Shown here: positions 1 through 11,134 of the stretch, in pieces
How positions within the stretch are numbered: the first letter of the stretch is position 1
Layout of the letters: every line of letters starts with the position of its first letter
Origin: Ptiloglossa arizonensis
Taxonomy: Eukaryota; Arthropoda; Insecta; Hymenoptera; Colletidae
Assembly (NCBI RefSeq): GCF_051014685.1
Contig: NW_027478786.1
Location: 310,001 to 374,000 of the forward strand
Direction: 5' to 3'
Length of the DNA stretch: 64,000 bases
Notes under the pieces: model-generated
The model's input: the letters and a program-made list of their open reading frames with translations, nothing else
The model's database searches: none
What the model was told of the DNA's origin: nothing
Translations under genes and position numbers: made by a program

Positions 1-35
1 TATTGGTTTCGTGTATCAGACTTGCGAAAATTTTG

Positions 36-51
36 ATGGTTTCTCAACCAT
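36..51. repeat. Perfect dyad ATGGTT-TCTC-AACCAT, example from monomer 1
   Basis: A six-base inverted repeat with a four-base loop occurs at monomer positions 36-51. In monomers with 'taatgg' (for example 213-228) the stem grows to seven pairs. It is kept in most monomers, but some variants break it, such as 'gatggcttctc', 'gatggtttttc', 'ttaattgtttctc' and 'ttttgtgg'. Short dyads are common in satellites and have been proposed to adopt cruciform structures; no function is shown here. Confidence 0.7.
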
Positions 52-66
52 TCCTTAACTTCAAAC

Positions 67-83
67 TCCCATATCTCGCGAAC
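67..83 (-). promoter_or_regulatory. Near CENP-B-box element, example from monomer 1
   Basis: The minus strand reads GTTCGCGAGATATGGGA. Against NTTCGNNNNANNCGGGN, only the first base of CGGG is changed (T for C). The element sits in the best-conserved part of the monomer and recurs with the 177-bp period through the array. Occasional decayed forms occur, such as cttgcg, ctctcg, ctcccg or gtcgcg. Confidence 0.35.
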
Positions 84-177
84 GGATTGCCGAACTCGAG
101 AAATACCTGTTGCCTCTGAAAGCAGAAACTCGCCCGATTACAATGGTGTGTGTACTTTTCCCCTAGGCCATTCCAGT

Positions 178-354
178 TATTGGTTTCGAGTATGAGACTT
201 GCGAAAATTTTAATGGTTTCTCAACCATTCCTTAAGTTCAAACTCCCATATCTCGCGAACGGATTGACGAACTCGAGAAATTCCTATTCCATCTGAAAGC
301 AGAAACACGCCCGATTACAACGGTATGTGTATTTTTGCCTTAGGCCATAGTAGT
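178..354. repeat. Representative class B satellite monomer
   Basis: Second full monomer and the type example of class B, whose tail reads 'acggtatgtgtatttttg' followed by 'ccttaggccatagtag'. It has the 'taatgg' form of the dyad, which lengthens the stem to seven pairs (AATGGTT/AACCATT), the 'ccttaagttc' variant and 'cctattccatctg'. Classes A and B alternate irregularly across the left third of the window. Confidence 0.93.
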
Positions 355-1239
355 TATTGGTTTCGAGTATCAGACTTGCGAAAATTTTGATGGTTTCTCA
401 ACCATTCCTTAACTTCAAACTCCCATATCTCGCGAACGGATTGCCGAACTCGAGAAATTCCTGTTGCATCTGAATGCAGAAACTCGCCCGATTACAATGG
501 TGTGTGTACTTTTCCCCTAGGCCATTCCAGTTATTGGTTTCGAGTATCAGACTTGCGAAAATTTTGATGGCTTCTCAACCATTCCTTAACTTCAAACTCC
601 CATATCTCGCGAACGGATTGACGAACTCGAGAAATTCGTGTTGCATCTGAAAGCAGAAACTCGCCCGATTACAACGGTATGTGTATTTTTGCCTTAGGCC
701 ATAGTAGTTATTGGTTTCGAGTATCAGACTTGCGAAAATTTTAATGGTTTCTCAACCATTCCTTAAGTTCAAACTCCCATATCTCGCGAACGGATTGACG
801 AACTCGAGAAATTCCTATTCCATCTGAAAGCAGAAACAAGCCCGATTACAACGGTATGTGTATTTTTGCCTTAGGCCATAGTAGTTATTGGTTTCGTGTA
901 TCAGACTTGCGAAAATTGTGATGGTTTCTCAACCATTCCTTAACTTCAAACTCCCATATCTCGCGAACGGATTGCCGAACTCGAGAAATACCTGTTGCCT
1001 CTGAAAGCCGAAACTCGCCCGATTACAATGGTGTGTGTACTTTTCCCCTAGGCCATTCCAGTTATTGGTTTCGAGTATGAGACTTGCGAAAATTTTAATG
1101 GTTTCTCAACCATTCCTTAAGTTCAAACTCCCATATCTCGCGAACGGATTGACGAACTCGAGAAGTTCCTATTCCATCTGAAAGCAGAAACACGCCCGAT
1201 TACAACGGTATGTGTATTTTTGCCTTAGGCCATAGTAGT

Positions 1240-2301
1240 TATTGGTTTCGAGTATCAGACTTGCGAAAATTTTGATGGTTTCTCAACCATTCCTTAACTT
1301 CAAACTCCCATATCTCGCGAACGGATTGCCGAACTCGAGAAATTCCTGTTGCATCTGAAAGCAGAAACTCGCCCGATTACAATGGTGTGTGTACTTTTCC
1401 CCTAGGCCACTCCAGTTATTGGTTTCGAGTATCAGACTTGCGAAAGTTTTGATGGCTTCTCAACCATTCCTTAACTTCAAATTCCCATATCTCGCGAACG
1501 GAATGAGGAACTCGAGAAATTCCTATTGCATCTGAAAGTGGAAACTCGCCCGATTACAATGGTGTGTGTACTTTTCCCCTAGGCAATTCCAGTTATTGGT
1601 TTCGAGTATGATACTTGCGAAAATTTTAATGGTTTCTCAACCATTCCTTAAGTTCAAACTCCCATATCTCGCGAACGGATTGACGAACTCGAGAAATTCC
1701 TATTCCATCTGAAAGCAGAAACACGCCCGATTACAACGGTATGTGTATTTTTGCCTTAGGCCATAGTAGTTATTGGTTTCGAGTATCAGACTTGCGAAAA
1801 TTTTGATGGTTTCTCAACCATTCCTTAACTTCAAACTCCCATATCTCGCGAACGGATTGCCGAACTCGAGAAATTCCTGTTGCATCTGAAAGCAGAAACT
1901 CGCCCGATTACAATGGTGTGTGTACTTTTCCCCTAGGCCACTCCAGTTATTGGTTTCGAGTATCAGACTTGCGAAAGTTTTGATGGCTTCTCAACCATTC
2001 CTTAACTTCAAATTCCCATATCTCGCGAACGGAATGAGGAACTCGAGAAATTCCTATTGCATCTGAAAGTGGAAACTCGCCCGATTACAATGGTGTGTGT
2101 ACTTTTCCCCTAGGCAATTCCAGTTATTGGTTTCGAGTATGATACTTGCGAAAATTTTAATGGTTTCTCAACCATTCCTTAAGTTCAAACTCCCATATCT
2201 CGCGAACGGATTGACGAACTCGAGAAATTCCTATTCCATCTGAAAGCAGAAACAAGCCCGATTACAACGGTATGTGTATTTTTGCCTTAGGCCATAGTAG
2301 T
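1240..2301. repeat. Tandem 3-monomer (531-bp) duplication inside the 885-bp domain
   Basis: Monomers at 1240, 1417 and 1594 are repeated as monomers at 1771, 1948 and 2125. The diagnostic 'gaatgagga' lies at 1501 and 2032, exactly 531 bp apart. The shared variants are gccactccag, gaaagttttgatggcttc, gcaattccag and gagtatgatac. The clear difference is aaacacgcccg in the first copy against aaacaagcccg in the second. It turns one 885-bp unit into a 1,416-bp unit, as expected from unequal exchange out of register. Confidence 0.9.
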
Positions 2302-4149
2302 TATTGGTTTCGTGTATCAGACTTGCGAAAATTTTGATGGTTTCTCAACCATTCCTTAACTTCAAACTCCCATATCTCGCGAACGGATTGCCGAACTCGA
2401 GAAATACCTGTTGCCTCTGAAAGCAGAAACTCGCCCGATTACAATGGTGTGTGTACTTTTCCCCTAGGCCATTCCAGTTACTGGTTTCGAGTATGAGACT
2501 TGCGAAAATTTTAATGGTTTCTCAACCATTCCTTAAGTTCAAACTCCCATATCTCGCGAACGGATTGACGAACTCGAGAAATTCCTATTCCATCTGAAAG
2601 CAGAAACACGCCCGATTACAACGGTATGTGTATTTTTGCCTTAGGCCATAGTAGTTATTGGTTTCGAGTATCAGACTTGCGAAAATTTTGATGGTTTCTC
2701 AACCATTCCTTAACTTCAAACTCCCATATCTCGCGAACGGATTGCCGAACTCGAGAAATTCCTGTTGCATCTGAATGCAGAAACTCGCCCGATTACAATG
2801 GTGTGTGTACTTTTCCCCTAGGCCATTCCAGTTATTGGTTTCGAGTATCAGACTTGCGAAAATTTTGATGGCTTCTCAACCATTCCTTAACTTCAAACTC
2901 CCATATCTCGCGAACGGATTGACGAACTCGAGAAATTCGTGTTGCATCTGAAAGCAGAAACTCGCCCGATTACAACGGTATGTGTATTTTTGCCTTAGGC
3001 CATAGTAGTTATTGGTTTCGAGTATCAGACTTGCGAAAATTTTAATGGTTTCTCAACCATTCCTTAAGTTCAAACTCCCATATCTCGCGAACGGATTGAC
3101 GAACTCGAGAAATTCCTATTCCATCTGAAAGCAGAAACAAGCCCGATTACAACGGTATGTGTATTTTTGCCTTAGGCCATAGTAGTTATTGGTTTCGTGT
3201 ATCAGACTTGCGAAAATTTTGATGGTTTCTCAACCATTCCTTAACTTCAAACTCCCATATCTCGCGAACGGATTGCCGAACTCGAGAAATACCTGTTGCC
3301 TCTGAAAGCAGAAACTCGCCCGATTACAATGGTGTGTGTACTTTTCCCCTAGGCCATTCCAGTTATTGGTTTCGAGTATGAGACTTGCGAAAATTTTAAT
3401 GGTTTCTCAACCATTCCTTAAGTTCAAACTCCCATATCTCGCGAACGGATTGACGAACTCGAGAAATTCCTATTCCATCTGAAAGCAGAAACACGCCCGA
3501 TTACAACGGTATGTGTATTTTTGCCTTAGGCCATAGTAGTTATTGGTTTCGAGTATCAGACTTGCGAAAATTTTGATGGTTTCTCAACCATTCCTTAACT
3601 TCAAACTCCCATATCTCGCGAACGGATTGCCGAACTCGAGAAATTCCTGTTGCATCTGAAAGCAGAAACTCGCCCGATTACAATGGTGTGTGTACTTTTC
3701 CCCTAGGCCATTCCAGTTATTGGTTTCGAGTATCAGACTTGCGAAAATTTTGATGGCTTCTCAACCATTCCTTAACTTCAAACTCCCATATCTCGCGAAC
3801 GGATTGACGAACTCGAGAAATTCGTGTTGCATCTGAAAGCAGAAACTCGCCCGATTACAACGGTATGTGTATTTTTGCCCCAGGCCATAGTAGTTATTGG
3901 TTTCGAGTATCAGACTTGCGAAAATTTTGATGGTTTCTCAACCATTCCTTAACTTCAAACTCCCATATCTCGCGAACGGATTGACGAACTCGAGAAATTC
4001 GTGTTGCATCTGAAAGCAGATACTCGCCCGATTACAACGGTATGTGCATTTTTGCCCCAGGCCATAGTAGTTATTGGTTTCGAGTATCAGTCTTGCGAAA
4101 ATTATGATGGTTTCTCAACCATTCCTTAACTTCAAACTCCCATATCTCG

Positions 4150-5000
4150 CGAACGGATTGACGAACTCGAGAAATTCCTGTTGCATCTGAAAGCAGAAAC
4201 TCACCCGATTACAATGGTGTGTGTACTTTTCCCCTAAGCCATTCCAGTTATTGGTTTCGAGTATCCGACTTGCGAAAATTTTGATGGATTCTCAACCATT
4301 CCTTAACTTCAAACTCCCATATATCGCGAACGGATTGACGAACTCGAGAAATTCCTATTGCATCTGAAAGCAGAAACTCGCCCGATCACAACGGTATGTG
4401 TATTTTTGCCCTGGGCCATAGTAGTTATTGGTTTCGAGTATCAGACTTGCGAAAATTTTGACGGTTTCTCAACCATTCCTTAACTTCAAACTACCATATC
4501 TCCCGAACGGATTGACGAACTCGAGAAATTCCTGTTGCATCTGAAAGTATAAACTCGCCCGATTACAACGGTATGTGTACTGTTCCCCTAGGCCATTCCA
4601 GTTATTGGTTTCGAGTATCAGACTTGCGAAAATTTTGATGGTTTCTCAACCATTTCTTAACTTCAAACTCCCATATCTCGCGAACGGATTGACGAACTCG
4701 AGAAATTCCTGTTGCATCTGAAAGCACATACTCGCCCGACTACAATGTTGTGTGCACTTTTCCCCTAGGCCATGCCAGTTACTGGTTTCGAGTACCAGAC
4801 TTGCGAAAATTCTGATGGTTTTTCAACCATTCCTCAACTTCAAACTCCCATATCTCGCGAACGGATTGACGAACACGAGAAATTCCTGTTGCATCTGAAA
4901 GCAGAAACTCGCCCGATTACAACGGTGTGTGTATTTTTGCTTTAGGCCATAGTAATTATTGGTTTCGAGTATCAGACTTGCGAAAATTTTGATGGTTTCT
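4150..5000. repeat. About 850-bp segment shared with 9,282-10,132 (5,132-bp offset)
   Basis: Shared rare variants in the same order: ctcacccg, gatggattctc (4283 and 9415), atatatcgcg, ctcccgaacgg, gaaagtataaactcg, tgtgtactgttcccc, gcacatactcg, atgttgtgt, gagtaccag or cagtaccag, and gtaattattgg. The offset is 29 monomers minus 1 bp. Scattered substitutions, such as gacgg against gatgg and actaccat against actcccat, show this is an older duplication than the tandem ones. Confidence 0.8.
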
Positions 5001-6189
5001 CAACCATTCCTTAACTTCAAACTCCCATATCTCTCGAACGGATTGACGAACTCGAGAAATTCCTGTTGCATCTGAAAGCACATACTCGCCCGACTACAAT
5101 GTTGTGTGCACTTTTCCCCTAGGCCAATCCAGTTATTGGTTTCGAGTATGAGACTTGCGAAAATTTTAATGGTTTCTCAACCATTCCTTAAGTTCAAACT
5201 CCCATATCTCGCGAACGGATTGACGAACTCGAGAAATTCCTATTCCATCTGAAAGCAGAAACACGCCCGATTACAACGGTATGTGTATTTTTGCCTTAAA
5301 CCATAGTAGTTATTGGTTTCGAGTATCAGACTTGCGAACATTTTGATGGTTTCTCAACCATACCTAAACTTCAGATCCCATATCTCGCGAACGGATTGAC
5401 GAACTCGAGAAATTCCTGTTGCATCTGAAAGTAGAATCTCGCCCGATTACAACGGTATGTGTATTTTTGCCCTAGGCCATAGTAGTTATTGGTTTCGAGT
5501 ATCAGACTTGCGAACATTATGATGGTTTCTCAACCATTCCTTAACTTCAAACTCCCATATCTCGCGAACGGAATGAGGAACTCGAGAAATTCCTGTTGCA
5601 TCTGAAAGTGGAAACTCGCCCGATTACAATGGTGTGTGTACTTTTCCCCTAGGCCATTCCAGTTATTGGTTTCGAGTATGAGACTTGCGAAAATTTTAAT
5701 GGTTTCTCAACCATTGCTTAAGTTCAAACTCCCATATCTCGCGAACGGATTGACGAACTCGAGAAATTCCTATTCCATCTGAAAGCAGAAACACACCCGA
5801 TTACAACGGTATGTGTATTTTTGCCTTAGGCCATTGTAGTTATTTGTTTCGAGTATCAGACTGGCGAAAATTTTGATGGTTTCTCAACCATTCCTTAACT
5901 TCAAACTCCCATATCTCGCGAACGGATTGCCGAACTCGAGAAATTCCTGTTGCATCTGAAAGCAGAAACTCGCCCGATTACAATGGTGTGTGTACTTTTC
6001 CCCTAGGCCATTCCAGTTATTGGTTTCGAGTATCAGACTTGCGAAAATTTTGATGATTTCTCAACCATTCCTTAACTTCAAACTCCCATATCTCGCGAAC
6101 GGATTGACGAACTCGAGAAATTCGTGTTGCATCTGAAAGCAGAAACTCGCCCGATTACAACGGTATGTGTATTTTTGCCCCAGGCCATA

Positions 6190-6738
6190 GTAGTTATTGT
6201 TTTCGAGTATCAGACTTGCGAAAATTATGATGGTTTCTCAACCATTCCTTAACTTCAAACTCCCATATCTCGCGAACGGATTGACGAACTCGAGAAATTC
6301 CTGTTGCATCTGAAAGCACATACTCGCCCCGACTACAATGTTGTGTGTACTTTTCCCCTAAGCCATGCCAGTTATTGGTTTCCAGTACCAGACTTGCGAA
6401 AATTCTGATGGTTTTTCAACCATTCCTCAACTTCAAACTCCCATATCTCGCGAACGGATTGACGAACACGAGAAATTCCTGTTGCATCTGAAAGCAGAAA
6501 CTCGCCCGATTACAACGGTATGTGTATTTTTGCCCCAGGCCATAGTAGTTATTGGTTTCGAGTATCAGACTTGCGAAAATTATGATGGTTTCTCAACCAT
6601 TCCTTAACTTCAAACTCCCATATCTCGCGAACGGAATGAGGAACTCGAGAAATTCCTGTTGCATCTGAAAGTGGAAACTCGCCCGATTACAATGGTGTGT
6701 GTACTTTTCCCCTAGGCCATTCCAGTTATTGGTTTCGA
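6190..6738. repeat. Copy 1 of 886-bp spaced duplication
   Basis: Matches 7,076-7,624 with an offset of 886 bp (5 monomers plus 1 bp). The extra base is a C in 'cgccccgac', present in both copies. The shared series includes cacatactcg, cctaagccatgccag, ttccagtaccag, ctgatggtttttc and the stop-less 'cctcaac' and 'ccccaggcc' variants. The match ends where gagtatcag in this copy is opposed by gagtatgag in the other. Confidence 0.85.
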
Positions 6739-7075
6739 GTATCAGACTTGCGAAAATTTTGATGGTTTCTCAACCATTCCTTAACTTCAAACTCCCATAT
6801 CTCGCGAACGGATTGACGAACTCGAGAAATTCGTGTTGCATCTGAAAGCAGAAACTCGCCCGATTACAACGGTATGTGTATTTTTGCCCCAGGCCATAGT
6901 AGTTATTGGTTTCGAGTATCAGACTTGCGAAAATTATGATGGTTTCTCAACCATTCCTTAACTTCAAACTCCCATATCTCGCGAACGCATTGACGAACTC
7001 GAGAAATTCCTGTTGCATCTGAAAGTAGAATCTCGCCCGATTACAACGGTATGTGTATTTTTGCCCTAGGCCATA

Positions 7076-7624
7076 GTAGTTATTGGTTTCGAGTATCAGA
7101 CTTGCGAAAATTATGATGGTTTCTCAACCATTCCTTAACTTCAAACTCCCATATCTCGCGAACGGATTGACGAACTCGAGAAATTCCTGTTGCATCTGAA
7201 AGCACATACTCGCCCCGACTACAATGTTGTGTGTACTTTTCCCCTAAGCCATGCCAGTTATTGGTTTCCAGTACCAGACTTGCGAAAATTCTGATGGTTT
7301 TTCAACCATTCCTCAACTTCAAACTCCCATATCTCGCGAACGGATTGACGAACACGAGAAATTCCTGTTGCATCTGAAAGCAGAAACTCGCCCGATTACA
7401 ACGGTATGTGTATTTTTGCCCCAGGCCATAGTAGTTATTGGTTTCGAGTATCAGACTTGCGAAAATTATGATGGTTTCTCAACCATTCCTTAACTTCAAA
7501 CTCCCATATCTCGCGAACGGAATGAGGAACTCGAGAAATTCCTGTTGCATCTGAAAGTGGAAACTCGCCCGATTACAATGGTGTGTGTACTTTTCCCCTA
7601 GGCCATTCCAGTTATTGGTTTCGA
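7076..7624. repeat. Copy 2 of 886-bp spaced duplication
   Basis: Downstream partner of 6,190-6,738. A near-perfect copy carrying the same one-base insertion in 'cgccccgac' and the same run of rare variants. A third, more diverged relative lies at about 9,790-10,080, with gcatcggaaag and gccttagg differences. Confidence 0.85.
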
Positions 7625-8214
7625 GTATGAGACTTGCGAAAATTTTAATGGTTTCTCAACCATTCCTTAAGTTCAAACTCCCATATCTCGCGAACGGATT
7701 GACGAACTCGAGAAATTCCTATTCCATCTGAAAGCAGAAACACGCCCGATTACAACGGTATGTGTATTTCTGACTTAGGCCATAGTAGTTATTGGTTTCG
7801 AGTATCAGACTTGCGAACATTTTGATGGTTTCTCAACCATTCCTTAACTTCAAACTCCCATATCTCGCGAACGGATTGACGAACTAGAGAAATTCCTGTT
7901 GCATCTGAAAGCACAAACTCGCCCGACTACAATGTTGTGTGTACTTTTCCCCTAGGCCATTCCAGTTATTGGTTTCGAGTATCAGACTTGCGAAAATTCT
8001 GATGGTTTTCAACCATTCCTCAACTTCAAACTCCCACATCTCGCGAACGGATTGACGAACACGAGAAATTCCTGTTGCATCTGAAAGCAGAAACTCGCCC
8101 GATTACAACGGTATGTGTATTTTTGCCCTGGGCCATAGTAGTTATTGGTTTCGAGTATCAGACTTGCGAAAATTTTAATGGTTTCTCAACCATTCCTTAA
8201 CTTCAGATCCCATA

Positions 8215-9010
8215 TCTCGCGAACGGATTGACGAACTCGAGAAATTCCTGTTGCATCTGAAAGCAGAAACTCACCCGATTACAATGGTGTGTGTACTTTT
8301 ACCCTAAGCCATTCCAGTTATTGGTTTCGAGTATCCAACTTGCGAAAATTCTGATGGTTTTTCAACCATTCCTCAACTTCAAACTCCCATATCTCGCGAA
8401 CGGATTGACGAACTCGAGAAATTCCTGTTGCATCTGAAAGCAGAAACTCACCCGATTACAATGGTGTGTCTACTTTTCCCCTAAGCCATTCCAGTTATTG
8501 GTTTCGAGTATCTGACTTGCGAAAATTGTAATTGTTTCTCAACCATTCCTTAAGTTCAAACTCCCATATCTCGCGAACGGATTGACGAACTCGAGACATC
8601 CCTATTCCATCTGAAAGCAGAAACACGCCCGATTACAACGGTATGTGTATTTTTGCCTTAGGCCATAGTAGTTATTGGTTTGGAGTATCAGACTTGCGAA
8701 CATTTTGATGGTTTCTCAACCATTCCTTAACATCAAACTCCCATATCTCGCGAACGGATTGACGAACTCGAGAAATTCCTGTTGCATCTGAAAGTAGAAA
8801 CTCGCCCGATTACAACGATATGTGTATTTTTGCCCTAGGCCATAGTAGTTATTGGTTTCGAGTATCGGACTTGCGAAAATTATGATGGTTTCTCAACCAT
8901 TCCTTAACTTCAAACTCCCATATCTCGCGAACGGATTGACGAACTCGAGAAATTCCTGTTGCATCTGAAAGCAGAAACTCACCCGATTACAATGGTGTGT
9001 GTACTTTTAC
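8215..9010. repeat. Copy 1 of 12-monomer spaced duplication (offset 2,124)
   Basis: Shares gtatccaact (8331 and 10455), tgtctacttttcccc, gtatctgacttgcg, ttgtaattgtttc, gagacatccc, ggtttggagtatcag and gcgaacattttg with 10,339-11,134. The offset is exactly 12 x 177 bp. It diverges at the left near a one-base deletion ('cttcagatccc') and at the right where accctaggcc is opposed by accctaagcc. Confidence 0.85.
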
Positions 9011-10338
9011 CCTAGGCCATTCCAGTTATTGGTTTCGAGTATCAGACTTGCGAAAATTTTGATGGTTTCTCAACCATTCCTTAACTTCAAACTCCCATAT
9101 CTCGCGAACGGATTGACGAACTCGAGAAATTCGTGTTGCATCTGAAAGCAGAAACTCGCCCGATTACAACGGTATGTGTATTTTTGCCCCAGGCCATAGT
9201 AGTTATTGGTTTCGAGTATCAGACTTGCGAAAATTATGATGGTTTCTCAACCATTCCTTAACTTCAAACTCCCATATCTCGCGAACGCATTGACGAACTC
9301 GAGAAATTCCTGTTGCATCTGAAAGCAGAAACTCACCCGATTACAATGGTGTGTGTACTTTTCCCCTAAGCCATTCCAGTTATTGGTTTCGAGTATCCGA
9401 CTTGCGAAAATTTTGATGGATTCTCAACCATTCCTTAACTTCAAACTCCCATATATCGCGAACGGATTGACGAACTCGAGAAATTCCTATTGCATCTGAA
9501 AGCAGAAACTCGCCCGATCACAACGGTATGTGTATTTTTGCCCTGGGCCATAGTAGTTATTGGTTTCGAGTATCAGACTTGCGAAAATTTTGATGGTTTC
9601 TCAACCATTCCTTAACTTCAAACTCCCATATCTCCCGAACGGATTGACGAACTCGAGAAATTCCTGTTGCATCTGAAAGTATAAACTCGCCCGCTTACAA
9701 CGGTATGTGTACTGTTCCCCTAGGCCATTCCAGTTATTGGTTTCGAGTATCAGACTTGCGAAAATTTTGATGGTTTCTCAACCATTCCTTAACTTCAAAC
9801 TCCCATATCTCGCGAACGGATTGACGAACTCGAGAAATTCCTGTTGCATCTGAAAGCACATACTCGCCCCGACTACAATGTTGTGTGTACTTTTCCCCTA
9901 AGCCATGCCAGTTATTGGTTTCCAGTACCAGACTTGCGAAAATTCTGATGGTTTTTCAACCATTCCTCAACTTCAAACTCCCATATCTCGCGAACGGATT
10001 GACGAACACGAGAAATTCCTGTTGCATCGGAAAGCAGAAACTCGCCCGATTACAACGGTATGTGTATTTTTGCCTTAGGCCATAGTAATTATTGGTTTCG
10101 AGTATCAGACTTGCGAAAATTTTGATGGTTTCTCAACCATTCCTTAACTTCAGATCCCATATCTCGCGAACGGATTGACGAACTCGAGAAATTCCTGTTG
10201 CATCTGAAAGTAGAAACTCGCCCGATTACAAGGATATGTGAATTTTTGCCCTAGGCCATAGTAGTTATTGGTTTCGAGTATCGGACTTGCGAAAATTATG
10301 ATGGTTTCTCAACCATTCCTTAACTTCAAACTCCCATA

Positions 10339-11134
10339 TCTCGCGAACGGATTGACGAACTCGAGAAATTCCTGTTGCATCTGAAAGCAGAAACTCACCC
10401 GATTACAATGGTGTGTGTACTTTTACCCTAAGCCATTCCAGTTATTGGTTTCGAGTATCCAACTTGCGAAAATTCTGATGGTTTTTCAACCATTCCTCAA
10501 CTTCAAACTCCCATATCTCGCGAACGGATTGACGAACTCGAGAAATTCCTGTTGCATCTGAAAGCAGAAACTCACCCGATTACAATGGTGTGTCTACTTT
10601 TCCCCTAAGCCATTCCAGTTATTGGTTTCGAGTATCTGACTTGCGAAAATTGTAATTGTTTCTCAACCATTCCTTAAGTTCAAACTCCCATATCTCGCGA
10701 ACGGATTGACGAACTCGAGACATCCCTATTCCATCTGAAAGCAGAAACACGCCCGATTACAACGGTATGTGTATTTTTGCCTTAGGCCATAGTAGTTATT
10801 GGTTTGGAGTATCAGACTTGCGAACATTTTGATGGTTTCTCAACCATTCCTTAACATCAAACTCCCATATCTCGCGAACGGATTGACGAACTCGAGAAAT
10901 TCCTGTTGCATCTGAAAGTAGAAACTCGCCCGATTACAACGATATGTGTATTTTTGCCCTAGGCCATAGTAGTTATTGGTTTCGAGTATCGGACTTGCGA
11001 AAATTATGATGGTTTCTCAACCATTCCTTAACTTCAAACTCCCATATCTCGCGAACGGATTGACGAACTCGAGAAATTCCTGTTGCATCTGAAAGCAGAA
11101 ACTCACCCGATTACAATGGTGTGTGTACTTTTAC
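10339..11134. repeat. Copy 2 of 12-monomer spaced duplication
   Basis: Partner of 8,215-9,010 with the same ordered variants at an offset of 2,124 bp. It runs almost directly into the 2,301-bp tandem repeat that begins at about 11,041, so the two duplications overlap slightly and were probably successive events. Confidence 0.85.

Larger units (their letters stand above)
1..177. repeat. Representative class A satellite monomer
   Basis: First full monomer. Parts in order: a TTTCG/CGAAA-flanked block (about 8-29), the ATGGTT-TCTC-AACCAT dyad (36-51), the conserved core with TCGCGA and CTCGAG (about 67-100), then a 'cctgttgc.tctgaaag' block. Class A is defined by its tail, 'aatggtgtgtgtactttt' followed by 'cccctaggccattccag'. 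This copy also has the 'gtgtatcag' and 'aaatacctgttgcct' variants that mark the first member of the 885-bp unit; they recur at 886, 2302 and 3187. Confidence 0.95.
1..3894. repeat. Higher-order domain: 5-monomer (885-bp) unit
   Basis: The marker 'cctgttgcct' occurs at 106, 991, 2407 and 3292. Two of the spacings are exactly 885 bp (5 x 177) and one is 1,416 bp (8 x 177). Monomers 1-5 (1-885) and 14-18 (2302-3186) share the same ordered variants: gtgtatcag, gagtatgag with taatgg, gaatgcag, ttcgtgttgc, aacaagcccg. Monomers 19-22 repeat the first four. The pattern stops at about 3,895, where a different variant series begins. This is a short, local higher-order repeat. Confidence 0.88.

Noticed and set aside
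1..30. RNA polymerase III B-box (ggtttcgagtatc resembling GGTTCGANTCC), suggesting a tRNA-derived SINE
   Set aside because: Several mismatches or an extra base are needed, no convincing A-box lies at the right distance upstream, and there is no A-rich or T-run terminator.
6365..6607. 80-codon plus-strand frame, repeated exactly at 7,251-7,493
   Set aside because: The two identical frames are the two halves of the 886-bp duplication. Identity reflects copied DNA, not protein constraint.
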